From Spodoptera frugiperda (lineage: Eukaryota > Arthropoda > Insecta > Lepidoptera > Noctuidae): a stretch of DNA of 64,000 bases. The DNA lies in the NCBI RefSeq assembly GCF_023101765.2, contig NC_064228.1, positions 4,270,501-4,334,500 on the forward strand. Direction: 5' to 3'. Positions 53,000-63,470 of the stretch are shown in pieces; position 1 is the stretch's first letter; every line of letters begins with the position of its first letter. The notes under the pieces are model-generated. The model ran no database searches. It worked only from the letters and a program-made list of their open reading frames with translations, and was not told the DNA's origin. Made by a program: the position numbers and the translations under genes.

Positions 53000-53237
53000 C
53001 CACGTTCTACTGAATACTAAAGTTTCTAAAACAAAATTCATAGCGTAACACAAAGTGTAGTAAAAATGTTAACAGATTTCGTGAGCGCAAGGTTACATCG
53101 AACCTTGTGGGGTGATAATTTCATTTCACGAATGATTGTTCCACATGCGTCGTGTTGGGCCATTAGGTGAGCTGTTGTATCAATATTTTCGTTATTTTGT
53201 TAGTGTTGTTAAAGCTTTGTATTGAAATTAATTAGTC

Positions 53238-53507
53238 CTTTTTTAGGAAGATAATCATCTAATGAATTCTCTCTTGGGCGAGAAGGAATTGTCAGATTCT
53301 TACTGACTAAAAACCATTCCGTTCCTACTCCTGCTTGTCGAGCCGGAGCTCCGGTAAACTCCTAGTTGGTTTGCAGCTCTGAGTTGGGCATCAGCCTTAC
53401 TGGACCCCAGACTGGTCTGATAGATCTTTGAAGTGCGTGCGGAATGCGGAACGCGACGCTCCACTCTCACGAATCTGGTTCTGGTCGGGCGGCAATCCTT
53501 CTGCCTA
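53238..53507 (-). mobile_element. R1-LINE 3' UTR, long copy, reverse
   Basis: Extends through the UTR to the upstream 'ctggttctggtcgggcggc', the block directly after the ORF stop in the 61.7 kb copy. 'ggctctttgag' has changed to 'gatctttgaa'. The minus open frame over it is non-coding UTR. Confidence 0.85.
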
Positions 53508-54400
53508 GTATAATGTTTATGAGAAAATCCAGTACTTAAATCGGGACCCATATAATTCAGTAATCAACAGCTGTTGAAGATGTTGTAAACTAAAGAAATG
53601 CTTATTTTAAAAAATAGCTAGCTTCTATTTTATACTAAACTTGTACTAATCAGACTTTACAAATAAATCCATAGGGTTCAACCCTACGTATCATTATCAT
53701 AGCTACGAAACAGCCTTCACTAAAAACTTTAAAACCGTACATTGCAACAAAAACTTTAACATAACGAGCATAGAGGCCAATTTAGTTTGAAGGTCATATA
53801 CATGATAATATATATGTATAAAACCACCGTAGAAAGCGTTAATGCTGTTTGTTTACAGTCCACCCTAAAACTCCAGCTGATGGATGTAAGGACCGCATGT
53901 AAATCAAAGTTAAACTATGAAACCCCTTTTTTGCCTAACAATAGGGGCGGTATGTTAGTTTCTCATATTTATAACATCGTTTTTTACAACCCCCACTTCC
54001 ACTGCTTGTAAAATGCTATTTATTGTCTATAAGTTAAGGTTTAAATTTGAATGGCAGGTAGAAAGATTGATTGGCTCATATTGTTTGTTTTGGCAACGTC
54101 CTTGAAACGAATGCTGTTAATATTTCGCAATGGGGAGGTTGTTTTTTTTTTAAATTTATTGTTGGTAAGTAATTAATGGTGTGAAGTTTTAGTATTTAAT
54201 GCTATTGGGGTATTAGGTTTATTATTGCTTGCTTTAAGACATCTTGCCGATATAAAAATACTCAGTTACTGACTAGCAATGGTTGGATACGGATAACCTT
54301 AATCTATGAAATACGTAGACTTTAGGAGTTTAGATGTTAACAATGATGACCCACTAATCCTCGAGCTCTTTCCTAAACGATTCAATAAATGAACAATACT
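53508..54400. other. No recognised feature
   Basis: AT-rich; the open frame at 53787-54011 has no recognisable domain. Confidence 0.3.
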
Positions 54401-54404
54401 TTTG

Positions 54405-54585
54405 AATTTAATTATTATGTTTTCCGGCTTACTCGTGTAAAAATTCCACGAGGAAGTTGACTATTTTCAAGCTACGCCAAAGGCTCACTTCGACACGTCG
54501 ATATTTTATCGTCGCGGTGACTTTCGTGCAGCTACTCGAAAAATATACCATGTTTCATGACATTACTAATATTTTTGCATTTATT
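54405..54585. repeat. Foldback-P left arm and decayed loop
   Basis: 'taattattatgttttccggc' plus 'ttactcgtg' is the left arm. The right arm is only weakly present ('catgtttcatgac'). Confidence 0.5.
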
Positions 54586-54777
54586 ATTGGCCGGCGCGAA
54601 TGAACCAACTAACCAGATGCTGAAAAGCAAATATGTAGGTACTAAAGGTACTGTACAGCTGTTGAGGACGAGTCTTGTCACTTATTGGACTTATTACATA
54701 ACTGACAAAAACTAAAAGTAACCTTTACTATTTCTTCTATTCCTAATGTAATTTTCTATCACTACATAGTATAAAAC

Positions 54778-54948
54778 AAAGTCGCTTTTTCTGTCCCTAT
54801 GTATGTTTAAATCTTTAAAACTACGCAACGGATTTTGATGCGGATTTTTTAATAGATAAAGTAATTCAAGAGAAAGGTTTTTATGTACAATACACGCATA
54901 ATATATCACCATTGCACCCATGCGAAGCTGGGGCGGGTCGCTAGTAAA
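54778..54948 (+). repeat. Repeat-G-like fragment
   Basis: 'actacgcaacggattttgat' and 'catgcgaagctggggcgggt' plus 'cgctagta' keep the layout of this class of element. Confidence 0.5.
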
Positions 54949-55357
54949 GCATAATTCGTAATCCGCAGTTCTAGTAGCCCTAAAATAGGCTCAGATAATG
55001 TACGCTACGTAATGTGAGTGCGGAAATTAAAGCAATGTTACGTTGTTTACTTTTATTACTTCGAGGGGAATTTCAAACAGCCGGTTAAGAAGGGCGGTGA
55101 AGATTTACTTGAATTCTTCTTCAAGATTTCGCACATAATTATTGACTTGATAACAGAGCCGGGGAATCTTAGCATCTGATTTTTGGTTAAGGGTAAGAAA
55201 GGTAAAAGGAATTTTGGTTTAATATAAGAAACACTTTATAATTTAGAAACTGACTACTGAGACTTAAACTATAGAGATTTGAAAAAATAACAATATTTAG
55301 GTTTATATTTCTTGTCCACTTCTCAATGTGTTACTTCTATAGAAGGTAAAAAACAAT
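54949..55357. other. No recognised feature
   Basis: AT-rich; nothing recognised. Confidence 0.3.
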
Positions 55358-55545
55358 CATAATTATTAATTATCATGCTATTGGCTTACTAATGTACGGT
55401 AACTGTTTGACAAGGTACTCGAGTAGTTTCGTCTTGGTCTAGCATGGCTTGGAACTGATCGAAATCCTAGCCAAACAGTGCCATGAGTAAGCCGATAACA
55501 TAATAATTAATTTAGTATGTCTCACGAAAGTTATAATAAAATTAT
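55358..55545. repeat. Foldback-P hairpin, complete right end
   Basis: The arms 'attaattatcatgctattgg' and 'cgataacataataattaatt' (with 'cttact'/'agtaag' inside) surround a loop of about 100 bp. The outer motif 'agtatgtctcacgaaagtta' follows at the right. Confidence 0.75.
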
Positions 55546-56017
55546 CACAATTATTATTAATTTTTTGAAAAAAATCACCTGAAACAGCGAAAATTTATTC
55601 AGCACAATCAAAATCACACTTGTAAACATCAAACTAGAATTGCTAAAAATATCCCTATAATTGCGTACTTCTCCATACCATGTCCCTAAACAAAACGCTA
55701 ATAATATCTACACATAGAAAAAATGTTTGCTATCCCACTAAATATTATCGGGAAACGTCCAGATTCCAAGGATCCAGAATTCCCAGATTGTGGTCGCGGG
55801 ATCGCTTTATTAGCAGCCAGATGGTTCCAGAATGTGGTCGCTCGTTGTATTGCTAACCACGGACCGAGGGGAGCACGTTTGGAATTCTTAAGAACCATTC
55901 TGGGCAGAATGGGCAGAATGGGCAGAACGGTCCATTTTTATTGGGGTGTTATAATTGTGGTGATAATAGTTATTTTTGATGGTGTTTTGGAAGACCCGGG
56001 TCGAGTTTAGATTAAAG
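55546..56017. other. Featureless open frame with local repeats
   Basis: A 95-codon plus frame (55723-56010) contains two near-copies of 'ccaga.tgtggtcgc' and a tandem 'gggcagaat' (about 55903-55927). Its GC content exceeds the flanks, but no family is recognised. Confidence 0.25.
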
Positions 56018-56212
56018 ACCGTACGGTCAGTGCGGTTGCTTGGAAACTGGTTGTCGTGCAACGTGTAGCGGGTTTGATTCCTGTACGGAGCAACACTGAG
56101 TTATCCAAAAATCGCAAAATGTGTTGCTCCGTGATTCACAATTTGTTGGGGCAACATGGGTGTCATGTGGATGTGCTGAGGAGGAGAAAATCCTAGTGTG
56201 GAGCAACGTTTC
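56018..56212 (+). mobile_element. SINE-2, full length with insertion
   Basis: 'gcaacgtgtagcgggtttga' through 'ggggcaacatgggtgtcatg' to 'gagaaaatcctagtgtggag'. An extra 'tgttgctccgtgattcac' block sits in the middle, partly repeating the reverse of the head. Confidence 0.85.
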
Positions 56213-56301
56213 TGTTACCAAAAATTAAAGCTTTTGTGTATTTTTTTAGATGTTCATAAAATAGCCGGCACTACTATAAATTAATTGGTAAAGAAGAAAC
56301 A

Positions 56302-56528
56302 TTTTTTGGGGAAAATCATCCAATGACTTCTCCCGCCTTGAGCGAGGCGGGAGGGAGTGTCAGACTCTTACTGACTAAAAACCACCCCGTTCCTACTTCT
56401 GCCCTTCGAGCCGGATCCTCGGTAAACCCGCTAGGTAGTCCGCAGCTCCGGATCAGGCATCAGCCCTACTGGGCCCCATCTATGGTGATCTGATGGCTCT
56501 TTGAGCGCGGAACGCGACGCGCCGCACA
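56302..56528 (-). mobile_element. R1-LINE 3' UTR, long copy, reverse
   Basis: 'ttttttggggaaaatcatcc' through 'gcgggagggagtgtcagact' to 'ctactgggccccatctatgg' and 'cgcggaacgcgacgcgccgc'. Confidence 0.9.
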
Positions 56529-56872
56529 AGAAAGAATTTTAGGCTAAACTTTTATGGTGAAATACCAGTCATGCAGCAAACGACTTAAACTCAAGAAACA
56601 CAATAAAACGTTAAACTCGTTAACTGGAATAAGAAATAACAGTAACAACGAAACCGTCCAGTTATTTCCACTGTCTATTTACATACAAAATAACTGTTAC
56701 TGTAATTTGAACTTTAAATGTAACTATTATAGTTAAAGTTCAGTTGTGATGGTAACGTGTTAGTGTTGCTTGGGTTTAGTATTATGTACTTAATTGTTAT
56801 TGTTCTTAGTGATAGTTTAGTTTTTTTTTTGTTTTAGTTGTAGGACATGGTTTCAGTAATTGTAGAATCACA
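56529..56872. other. No recognised feature
   Basis: AT-rich; nothing recognised. Confidence 0.3.
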
Positions 56873-57030
56873 TTAACATCAACAGCCTATAAGTGGCCAC
56901 TGCTGACCAAAGGCCTTTTCTCGCACGGAGAAGGTTTGAGCATTAATCACGACACTTGCTCAATGCGGGTTCAAATTTATAATTAGAAATTGGAAGCCCA
57001 GGTTTCCTTACGATGTGTTCCTTTCTTCAC
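56873..57030 (-). mobile_element. SINE-3 tail half, reverse
   Basis: 'acatcaacagcctataagtg', 'cgcacggagaaggtttgagc', 'cttgctcaatgcgggttc' and 'caggtttccttacgatg'. Confidence 0.85.
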
Positions 57031-57320
57031 GGTGTAGAATGGATTAAATTAATTGTAGAATGGACTGCATATAAATTTGCTGCGGCTTTAAGATCCGAAA
57101 AGAAATTCAAAAAAATTATATTGTGGGCCGAAATTGTGTTAATTATGTTACAAGAAGATTTTACAAGAAGACTTCAGAAAACCTACTCTTGTAGAAAAAT
57201 ATAGACATGTTATATGTTACCAACATGTTACCTCTCTATTCCATGTGGAAACTTAGTTCTGTGCCTCTTATCTATCTAAATGCCTCTACTCTATTTATCT
57301 CGAGAAACAATTGAAGAATT

Positions 57321-57490
57321 TTTTTATTGTATAAGCAGGTAAACGAATAGATGGATGGTAGTTATGAGCAATCGCCGCCGCCCATGTTCATCCGAAACAC
57401 CGGATGGGTGTTACTAGTGCGTTGCTGGCTTTTAGGGGTTAAAAATTTAAGGGTTGTTGGGGAACCGGGGTTTAGGAAGATCGGGAATAG
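57321..57490 (-). repeat. Repeat-C, A-rich half, reverse
   Basis: 'tttttattgtataagcaggt', 'gcaatcgccgccgcccatgt' and 'agggttgttggggaaccggg'. Confidence 0.75.
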
Positions 57491-58160
57491 CGATTTTTGT
57501 CTCCTTCTCTACAACAACAAGTCTGATAACAAAACTACCCTTAAGATGCATCTCCTAACCCTCAGAAACAACACATTTACCATAAACAACCCTTAACCAC
57601 ATCTCGTCCGGTCAATGAATCCTTTACGAATATTATTATTATTATAGGCGTGTGGCAAGCCTTATATTATATTTTTAAAACCATTTTCATAGGTGTTAGA
57701 GCCCCTACTTGGGCGATAGGGCGCCGACACGACATCTGAAACAAATGTATGCGCATACATTAGTATGTACTGATAGGCTTGAGCGGCGCTAAAATGCTGT
57801 TATGAATATTTTGCTAACACTCGTCTGAGGTGAAGGGTTGGTCTAAATAAATGGTCGGTATTTATTTTTTTAGGGGTGTTGTGTTTTGTTATGGTATGGT
57901 ATTTGTTTTTTGGGGTGGTAGAATTGTAAATATGATAAATATTTGCTATGCGGTCAAATTTTTCCTTCTAGACCTTCTAGACCTTTCGATGAATATTATT
58001 TTAAGTAACTAATAAAATACATAATTAAAATACGATTGCCTGAAGCTATTCACAGTTTGAACCCATATTTCACAAAAAAAAAACTAAACAATCCATATCA
58101 GATGCTCAAAATATTTTTTGTAAATTTCAAATCTAATATTGAAAATTATTATTTGGTAAA
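57491..58160. other. No recognised feature
   Basis: AT-rich; nothing recognised. Confidence 0.3.
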
Positions 58161-58254
58161 TTCCTGTGACTCCTCTGGTGTTGCGGGTGTCCATGGGCGA
58201 TGCTGATCGCTAACCATCAGGTGACCCGTCTGCTCGTTTGCCCCATATTCCATC
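58161..58254 (+). repeat. Repeat-C variant, A-rich end
   Basis: 'gtgactcctctggtgttgcg', 'accatcaggtgacccgtctg' and 'tttgccccatattccat', the forward form of the 26901 subtype. Confidence 0.7.
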
Positions 58255-58449
58255 ATACTTCACATCAAAAACAATATATGACAAGAAAACTACCTCAAAA
58301 TAGCAGCATTTTACAGCTACCACGACCCGTGTCGATCGGTTCCCGATCATGAATACGTTGGTTACAACAAAACTGCGCCGTGGTCGCACTGCAGTTGCCG
58401 GTGTGTCGCCGGCTTTATTGTGGTAGATATTCACACGTGGATGTAAAGG

Positions 58450-58552
58450 TAAGTTTTGTTTCGGGTCCGGGTGTCATGGGTATGTGAACTTGTATATTTG
58501 TAACCGCATCCACGATGCAGGAGCAAAGATGTGTGTGGAGCAACGATTTAAA
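58450..58552 (+). mobile_element. SINE-2 body
   Basis: 'ttttgtttcgggtccgggtg', 'gtatgtgaacttgtatattt' and 'gtgtggagcaacg'. The head is absent. Confidence 0.75.
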
Positions 58553-58591
58553 AAAAGAAAAAAGAAAATAAAAACAACATTTTTATTATAA

Positions 58592-58803
58592 ACTAGTTAC
58601 TTCCGCGCGGTTTCACCCGCTCTGCTTGGCTCCTATTGGTCATAGCGTGATGTTTTATAGCCTATAGCCTTCCTCGATAAATGCACTATTCAACACATAA
58701 AGAATTATTCAAATCGAACCAGCAGTTCCTGAGATTAGCGCGTTCAAACAAACAAACAAACACACAAACAAACTCTTCAGCTTTATAATATTAGTAAGTA
58801 TTA
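58592..58803 (-). repeat. Repeat-G, reverse, near full length
   Basis: 'actagttacttccgcgcggt' to 'ctttataatattagtaagta', with 'caaacaaacaaacaaacac' inside. Both ends match the family in inverted form. Confidence 0.7.
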
Positions 58804-59314
58804 GTATAGATACTAGATTAACTTATAAATAGATTGATAGTCCCTATAAATCGATTGCCAATTTAAACACATACAAAGCCAAAACAACTCTAAACCACAA
58901 GCCATGGAACTCATTTTTCAAAAACACCCCCCTACCGCCCCCATAACTTCTCATCTGCCATTAATCCTCAATTATTTGTCGGCCATGCATATTTTAGGAT
59001 TAAGGCACAAAAGGCTGGGTACACAATGCGCCGCTTTTTTATCGTATCATCGCACTTTATTTATCACAAACGCTGTGTTGTGGGATGCCTTATTCAGACT
59101 TTTTTTCTGAAGGGAAATTTGTTTTGGCAGTCATGCTTTAGTTAAGCGAAAATTGAGTTAATTACAACTAAAGGCATGTTCAGAAAATATGGATGCGTTT
59201 CAGAGTAATTTGGTGTTATGCAAATAAAGAATTTATGGAGCTCGTGTCCATTTGGATTGCACACATCCTTTTATAAAGACCTTTATACGGGCTAATATTA
59301 TCCAGGTTACCATT
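58804..59314. other. No transposon recognised
   Basis: About 58860-59110 is single-copy in the window, with C-rich words and a short open frame (58904-59110) lacking any domain. Confidence 0.3.
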
Positions 59315-59315
59315 A

Positions 59316-59693
59316 GAATAGGGATGATGACGGGGTAAGAAATTGAAACATCTAATAACTCCGTCCGTTAGGCAATGAAATAATATTAGACACGTATTTT
59401 TTTGTCAGGACTGAGAGCAAATACGTCATTACTACATATAAAATGTACCAAGTGACGTCAAACGATATTTCAAACCTATATATCGTCAAAAGTATTTGTT
59501 TCCGTAAGAAAATACAAAATATGGGTGTAATATTTTAAAATTATTTATACAAAGAAATATACTTTTTTTTCTTATAATTAGTTGCTGGAGTGTTCTTTAA
59601 GCATGTGAATATGCATGTGTCAGGAGGATCCGCTCTTCATTAAGATATTATAAGACCGACTTTAAAAATAAAAATTAGTAATCTGCCCTATTG
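59316..59693. mobile_element. MITE-B, full length with insertion
   Basis: Ends 'gaatagggatgatgac' and 'gtaatctgccctattgc'. The core is 'aatgtaccaagtgacgtcaa'. About 80 bp of unrelated sequence (near 59570-59653) splits the right arm between 'ttatacaaagaa' and 'gaccgactttaaaa'. Confidence 0.8.
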
Positions 59694-60290
59694 CAGAGTT
59701 TCACAACTCTGGTTTGTTTGATTTTGTCAAACCTACAATCCCGTGATACGAAAACTCCAAATCCAACAACAGCTTCCTTGACGAGATCTTAAACACATTA
59801 GCTACCTCGAACAACAAAATCATAAACGGTTATAGCACAAACGATCTTCATCTCAACTTAGACGATACCATTGCAATTTACACAGCCTTTAATAGTCCAG
59901 CATTGTTGCTAGATGAAACTGTTTGGAAAATCTCATAATCCCTTAAAATTAATGTTTTGGACAATAACTAGAGAACGTTAGAGGGTTTCGCGTGGTTAAG
60001 AGACAAAGATTTTGGAAATATCTATTTGTTTCATGATGTTGTTGTTAAATTGTTTGAGGTAATCATGTTAATTGGATCCGTCGTGTTTGTGGTTTGTTTT
60101 GTTTTTGTTTGTGAAAGGGGAGGGGGGGTTGTGACTGTGATTGTTAGAGGATTCGACAGTCAAAGCATTGTTGGTGTTTTTGAGTTTTTTTTATTTTTTT
60201 CTAGAGTTCGAGCGATTTACTAAGATTACTTCAGATTGAAAATGGTCCTGGTAGGCTGGAAGTTTAAGACAGCCGACAGACCGCTTCTTA
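59694..60290. other. No recognised feature
   Basis: Nothing recognised. Confidence 0.3.
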
Positions 60291-60517
60291 GAGTGTTTTT
60301 CCTTCAGAAATGTACTATGTAGCTCACACAGCTATGTATCTGTGCAATGTAGATGCACAGCTTGAGAATGCAATGTATCGATAGAAGACATCCGTACCAC
60401 CAATCTATATCACGCATCTTTTCATATAAAAACATAGCTTAACTGAGTTCGCTTCCATCAGTGCTAACTTATGTATACTAATGAATATGATTGGTGGAAG
60501 CCAACATCCAGAGCAAC
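60291..60517 (+). mobile_element. MITE-A, diverged
   Basis: 'gagtgtttttccttcagaaa', 'atgcaatgtatcgatagaag' and 'aatatgattggtggaagcc'. The right terminus is lost. Confidence 0.75.
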
Positions 60518-60825
60518 AAAAACAACAAAAAAGCCGAAAAATAAATACATAATTTTGAAAAAAAAGAGATAAATCTATCACCCACCTGCTTTTGGCAAAC
60601 ATACCTGTCAAACACACATACACAAAACATACGATATCAATCCAGAAAATATAAAAAAAAGAATAATTAAAATTAATGACAGCAGAAACAAAATAGAGGG
60701 GTGCTCAGTGATGGTTGGAAATGAATGATAAATTCCAGTGAAGCGTGAACCTAAAGTCCAGGTGTAGGATTCCGTATATTATATTTGAAAGAAATTCTAT
60801 TAATCACGTTTAAAAACTTACTTGA

Positions 60826-61009
60826 TCTTACTAATATTTTGAATGTGAAAGTTTGTGAGTATATGTGCTTGTCTGTGTGTTTGTTGCGCAAAACGGACCG
60901 AAGGGTCGAGACGAAATTTGTAACAGGGTAAATGATTTTGTGGAATAATGCATAGGATACTTTTTATCCCAAGGGAACGCGGGCGAAGCCGCTGGCCGAA
61001 GCTAGTAGT
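60826..61009 (+). repeat. Repeat-G, forward, full length
   Basis: 'atcttactaatattttgaat' to 'acgcgggcgaagccgctggc' and 'cgaagctagta', with both family ends present. Confidence 0.7.
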
Positions 61010-61658
61010 TTAATAGGATACTAAAACCTGCCACAACACATTTCTGAAACCACGTCCAAATCGGTTTAGCTAATTGCTAGAAAAACGCGGGCAATCATAC
61101 ATACAGTTAAAACTAAGAATATTTTTTTTTTGAGGTCGCGTTTATAAAATACCGTGATACTGTATACTTGTTGGATAGGTCACTTTAACCACGTGCCAAG
61201 GATGTCGAGGCTTATAGTCCAAATATGTATTCTCACGAGCAGTTCACAGAGCACAAGTAGATCAATATTGTAACAAAGGTATAAATTATACACTTCTGCT
61301 ATAGACAGACGAACAGACAAAAGATTCAACGATCAAAAAGAACGGAACCCCAAAAAAACCCAAGCGCCAAGTCAAAATTTTATATGAAAACAATAAAACA
61401 AATGATAAATGCGTCGAATCTGCAGCTGACGCAATTTATGGAATTTTCCACCATAACCCCATGGATTAAACAGGGGTTGTCTGTGATATGCTATATGGGG
61501 ATGTATCTTGAAATAGTTGAATGGCTATAAGGGTCAATTTTCTATGCAGTTGTGTGAAGTCAAAGTAATAACAATTAACTAAAACTTATGGGATATTAAG
61601 ATTAATTTTCAGCACCCTTATCGTTATTATCAGATGGAATACGTCCAATGCTAAATTA
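61010..61658. other. No recognised feature
   Basis: Nothing recognised before the target duplication at 61659-61670. Confidence 0.3.
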
Positions 61659-61670
61659 GGGCCTATCTTA

Positions 61671-62138
61671 CCGAGGGCTGGGCTCGCTGTCATTGCAGCG
61701 ATAAGTCCCCTCTTTGAGGAGTGGCTTGAGAGACGCCACGGCGTCCTCACCTACCGCCTGACGCAGGTGCTTACCGGACATGGAAGTTTCGGTAGGTTCC
61801 TGTTTCTGATTGGGCGGGAGGAAACGCCCGGGTGTCATCACTGCGAGGACCGTCCTGAGGACACAGTGGAACATACGGTGGCGCTGTGCCCTGCATGGGC
61901 TGAGCACCGCCGTGTCCTCAGGGATGTAGTCGGCGACGGCGACCTCTCGCGTCCGGCATTGGTACAAGCCATGGTGCGGAGCGAGGGGGACTGGGATGCC
62001 GTCTCCTCCTTCTGCGAAGCAGTCATGCTAGCTAAGGAGGAGGCGGGGCGCGTGAGAGAACGAACCTCCTCACGCCCCAGCCGTCGCGAGAGACACTCCG
62101 GGCGTCGGGGATCGCGCGACGATCTCCGGCCACCGTAA
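61671..62138 (+). pseudogene. R1-clade LINE ORF2 C-terminus with CCHC zinc knuckle
   Basis: Open frame of 155 codons beginning at the 5'-truncation point and ending at TAA 62136-62138. It encodes 'RAGLAVIAAISPLFEEWLER', 'LTQVLTGHGSFGRFL' and the cysteine/histidine knuckle 'CHHCEDRPEDTVEHTVALC' (C 61833, C 61842, H 61872, C 61887: C-x2-C-x9-H-x4-C), then 'DWDAVSSFCEAVM' and an arginine-rich tail. This architecture is the C-terminal, nucleic-acid-binding end of R1-clade (R1/TRAS/SART-type) LINE proteins that reverse transcribe the element at its insertion site. Endonuclease and reverse transcriptase domains are absent because of 5' truncation. The remaining frame is undamaged, so the insertion looks young. 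It cannot mobilise itself. It overlaps no host frame and continues directly into its 3' UTR. Confidence 0.95.
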
Positions 62139-62427
62139 GTGCGGGCCTGCGGACGGCGAGCAAGGGTAGTTCGCCGCCCGACCAGAACCAGACCCGTGCA
62201 GGGGTGCGGCGCGTCGCGTTCCGCGCGCGCCTCAAAGAGCCATCAGACCACCACAGATGGGGCCCAGTAAGGCTGATGCCTAATCCGGAGCTGCGGACAA
62301 CCTAGCGGGTTTACCGGGGCTCCGGCTCGAAAGGCAGGAGAAGGAACGGGGTGGTTTTTAGTCAGTAAGAGTCTGACACTCCCTCTCGCCTCGCCCAAGG
62401 CGAGAAAAGTCATTGGATGATTTTCCC

Positions 62428-62458
<31 letters not shown>

Positions 62459-62459
62459 A
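62139..62459 (+). mobile_element. R1-LINE 3' UTR and poly(A), reference copy
   Basis: Continues from the ORF stop through 'cgcccgaccagaaccagacc', 'agagccatcagaccacca', 'gagctgcggacaacctagcg' and 'gtcagtaagagtctgacact' to 'gattttcccccctc' and a run of 27 A (62433-62459). The whole insertion (61671-62459) is flanked by 'gggcctatctta' (61659-61670) and 'gggtcaatctta' (62460-62471), a 12-bp target duplication with two mismatches. Confidence 0.95.
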
Positions 62460-62641
62460 GGGTCAATCTTAAGAGGTTGGGAAGCGGTTACGTTTTAGAA
62501 TTATCAAAGTAATAAAATAATCAGTAAAGTATCATGATGAAACCGCAATCAAACGTTTCTGTTTTTCCTTTATTTTCTACATTTGAAAATAAAATAAATA
62601 AACTAAGAAAACATTTATAAATATAAAAAGCAGCCCACCAG

Positions 62642-62783
62642 TACCATCTTCCCATATAGAAAATATAGCTTAGCTGAGGCCGTTTCCACCAGTGCTAAGC
62701 TATGTGTAGCCATGAATATGATTGATGGAATCTAAACGCACATACAGCAACGTAGCATAGGATATCTCTAGTGAAAAAGCAGG
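62642..62783 (+). mobile_element. MITE-A right half
   Basis: 'atcttcccatatagaaaata', 'aggccgtttccaccagtgct' and 'caacgtagcataggatatct' with the degenerate terminus 'agtgaaaaagcagg'. Confidence 0.8.
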
Positions 62784-63224
62784 ATTAGGCTCTGATAAAA
62801 TTTCCGAACCATTAAAATTTATAACATAACTAAAGCAAACAATTTAAGTCTACTTATAAAAACCATTCTCTAAATAAAAACAATACCATTCCCATTTAAA
62901 CCAAAGAACGATTAAATTACCTTCTATTACACCGAACCGAACAGAATAGATACACACATCGAGACAGAACTACAGGACAATCAATGAAGTGCCAATCGAG
63001 GTTCTAATTAGTACATCATTAGTTAGACCATTTGCCGCGATTGGCCAATGAACCTTGTAGCAATTATATGCTTCGGTGTGAAGGTACGACGGCATGTCAT
63101 TAATATAGCTGTGTTGTCATATGGATCTGATTTTGATCGGGTTTCGAGTATTATTGATGTTGTGTTAGTTACTTTAGTTGTAGCGTCTAGATTTGTTTTT
63201 CTAGTCTTATATATTATTTTAGTT
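62784..63224. other. No recognised feature
   Basis: The open frame from 63048 runs from here into the SINE-1 and is not a gene. Confidence 0.3.
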
Positions 63225-63470
63225 GACTGCCTCGTTGGTCGAGTGGTCGCAAGTGGGATTGCCGGACAAGTGGTCTCGGGATCGATTGGGTCGAGCAAAG
63301 TATTACTGGTTTTTTTTTTCGGTTTTTCGAAAATGTCTCAGAGTAGAGTTAGAGTTAGAGAGTTAGAGAGCAATAGGCCCACCTCCTGTTGCATGGGACT
63401 TATAACACAAACTGTGAAAAGTGTGTATTCATTGTATAGCGGCATTACCTGCCGTAATCTGCCTGCATAT
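63225..63470 (+). mobile_element. SINE-1, diverged, 3' end lost
   Basis: 'gactgcctcgttggtcgagt', 'ctcgggatcgattgggtcg' (B box damaged), then a 'agagttagagttagagagtt' expansion in place of the 'cggagtctgg' block, and 'agcggcattacctgccgtaa'. Confidence 0.85.

Noticed and set aside
53838..53890. Micro-exon with 'tgtttgtttacag' acceptor
   Set aside because: The acceptor-like and donor-like words are 27 bp apart, with no frame support on either side.
61668..62235. Minus-strand open frames over the R1-LINE
   Set aside because: They are shadows of the GC-rich plus-strand LINE ORF, which has the recognisable zinc knuckle.
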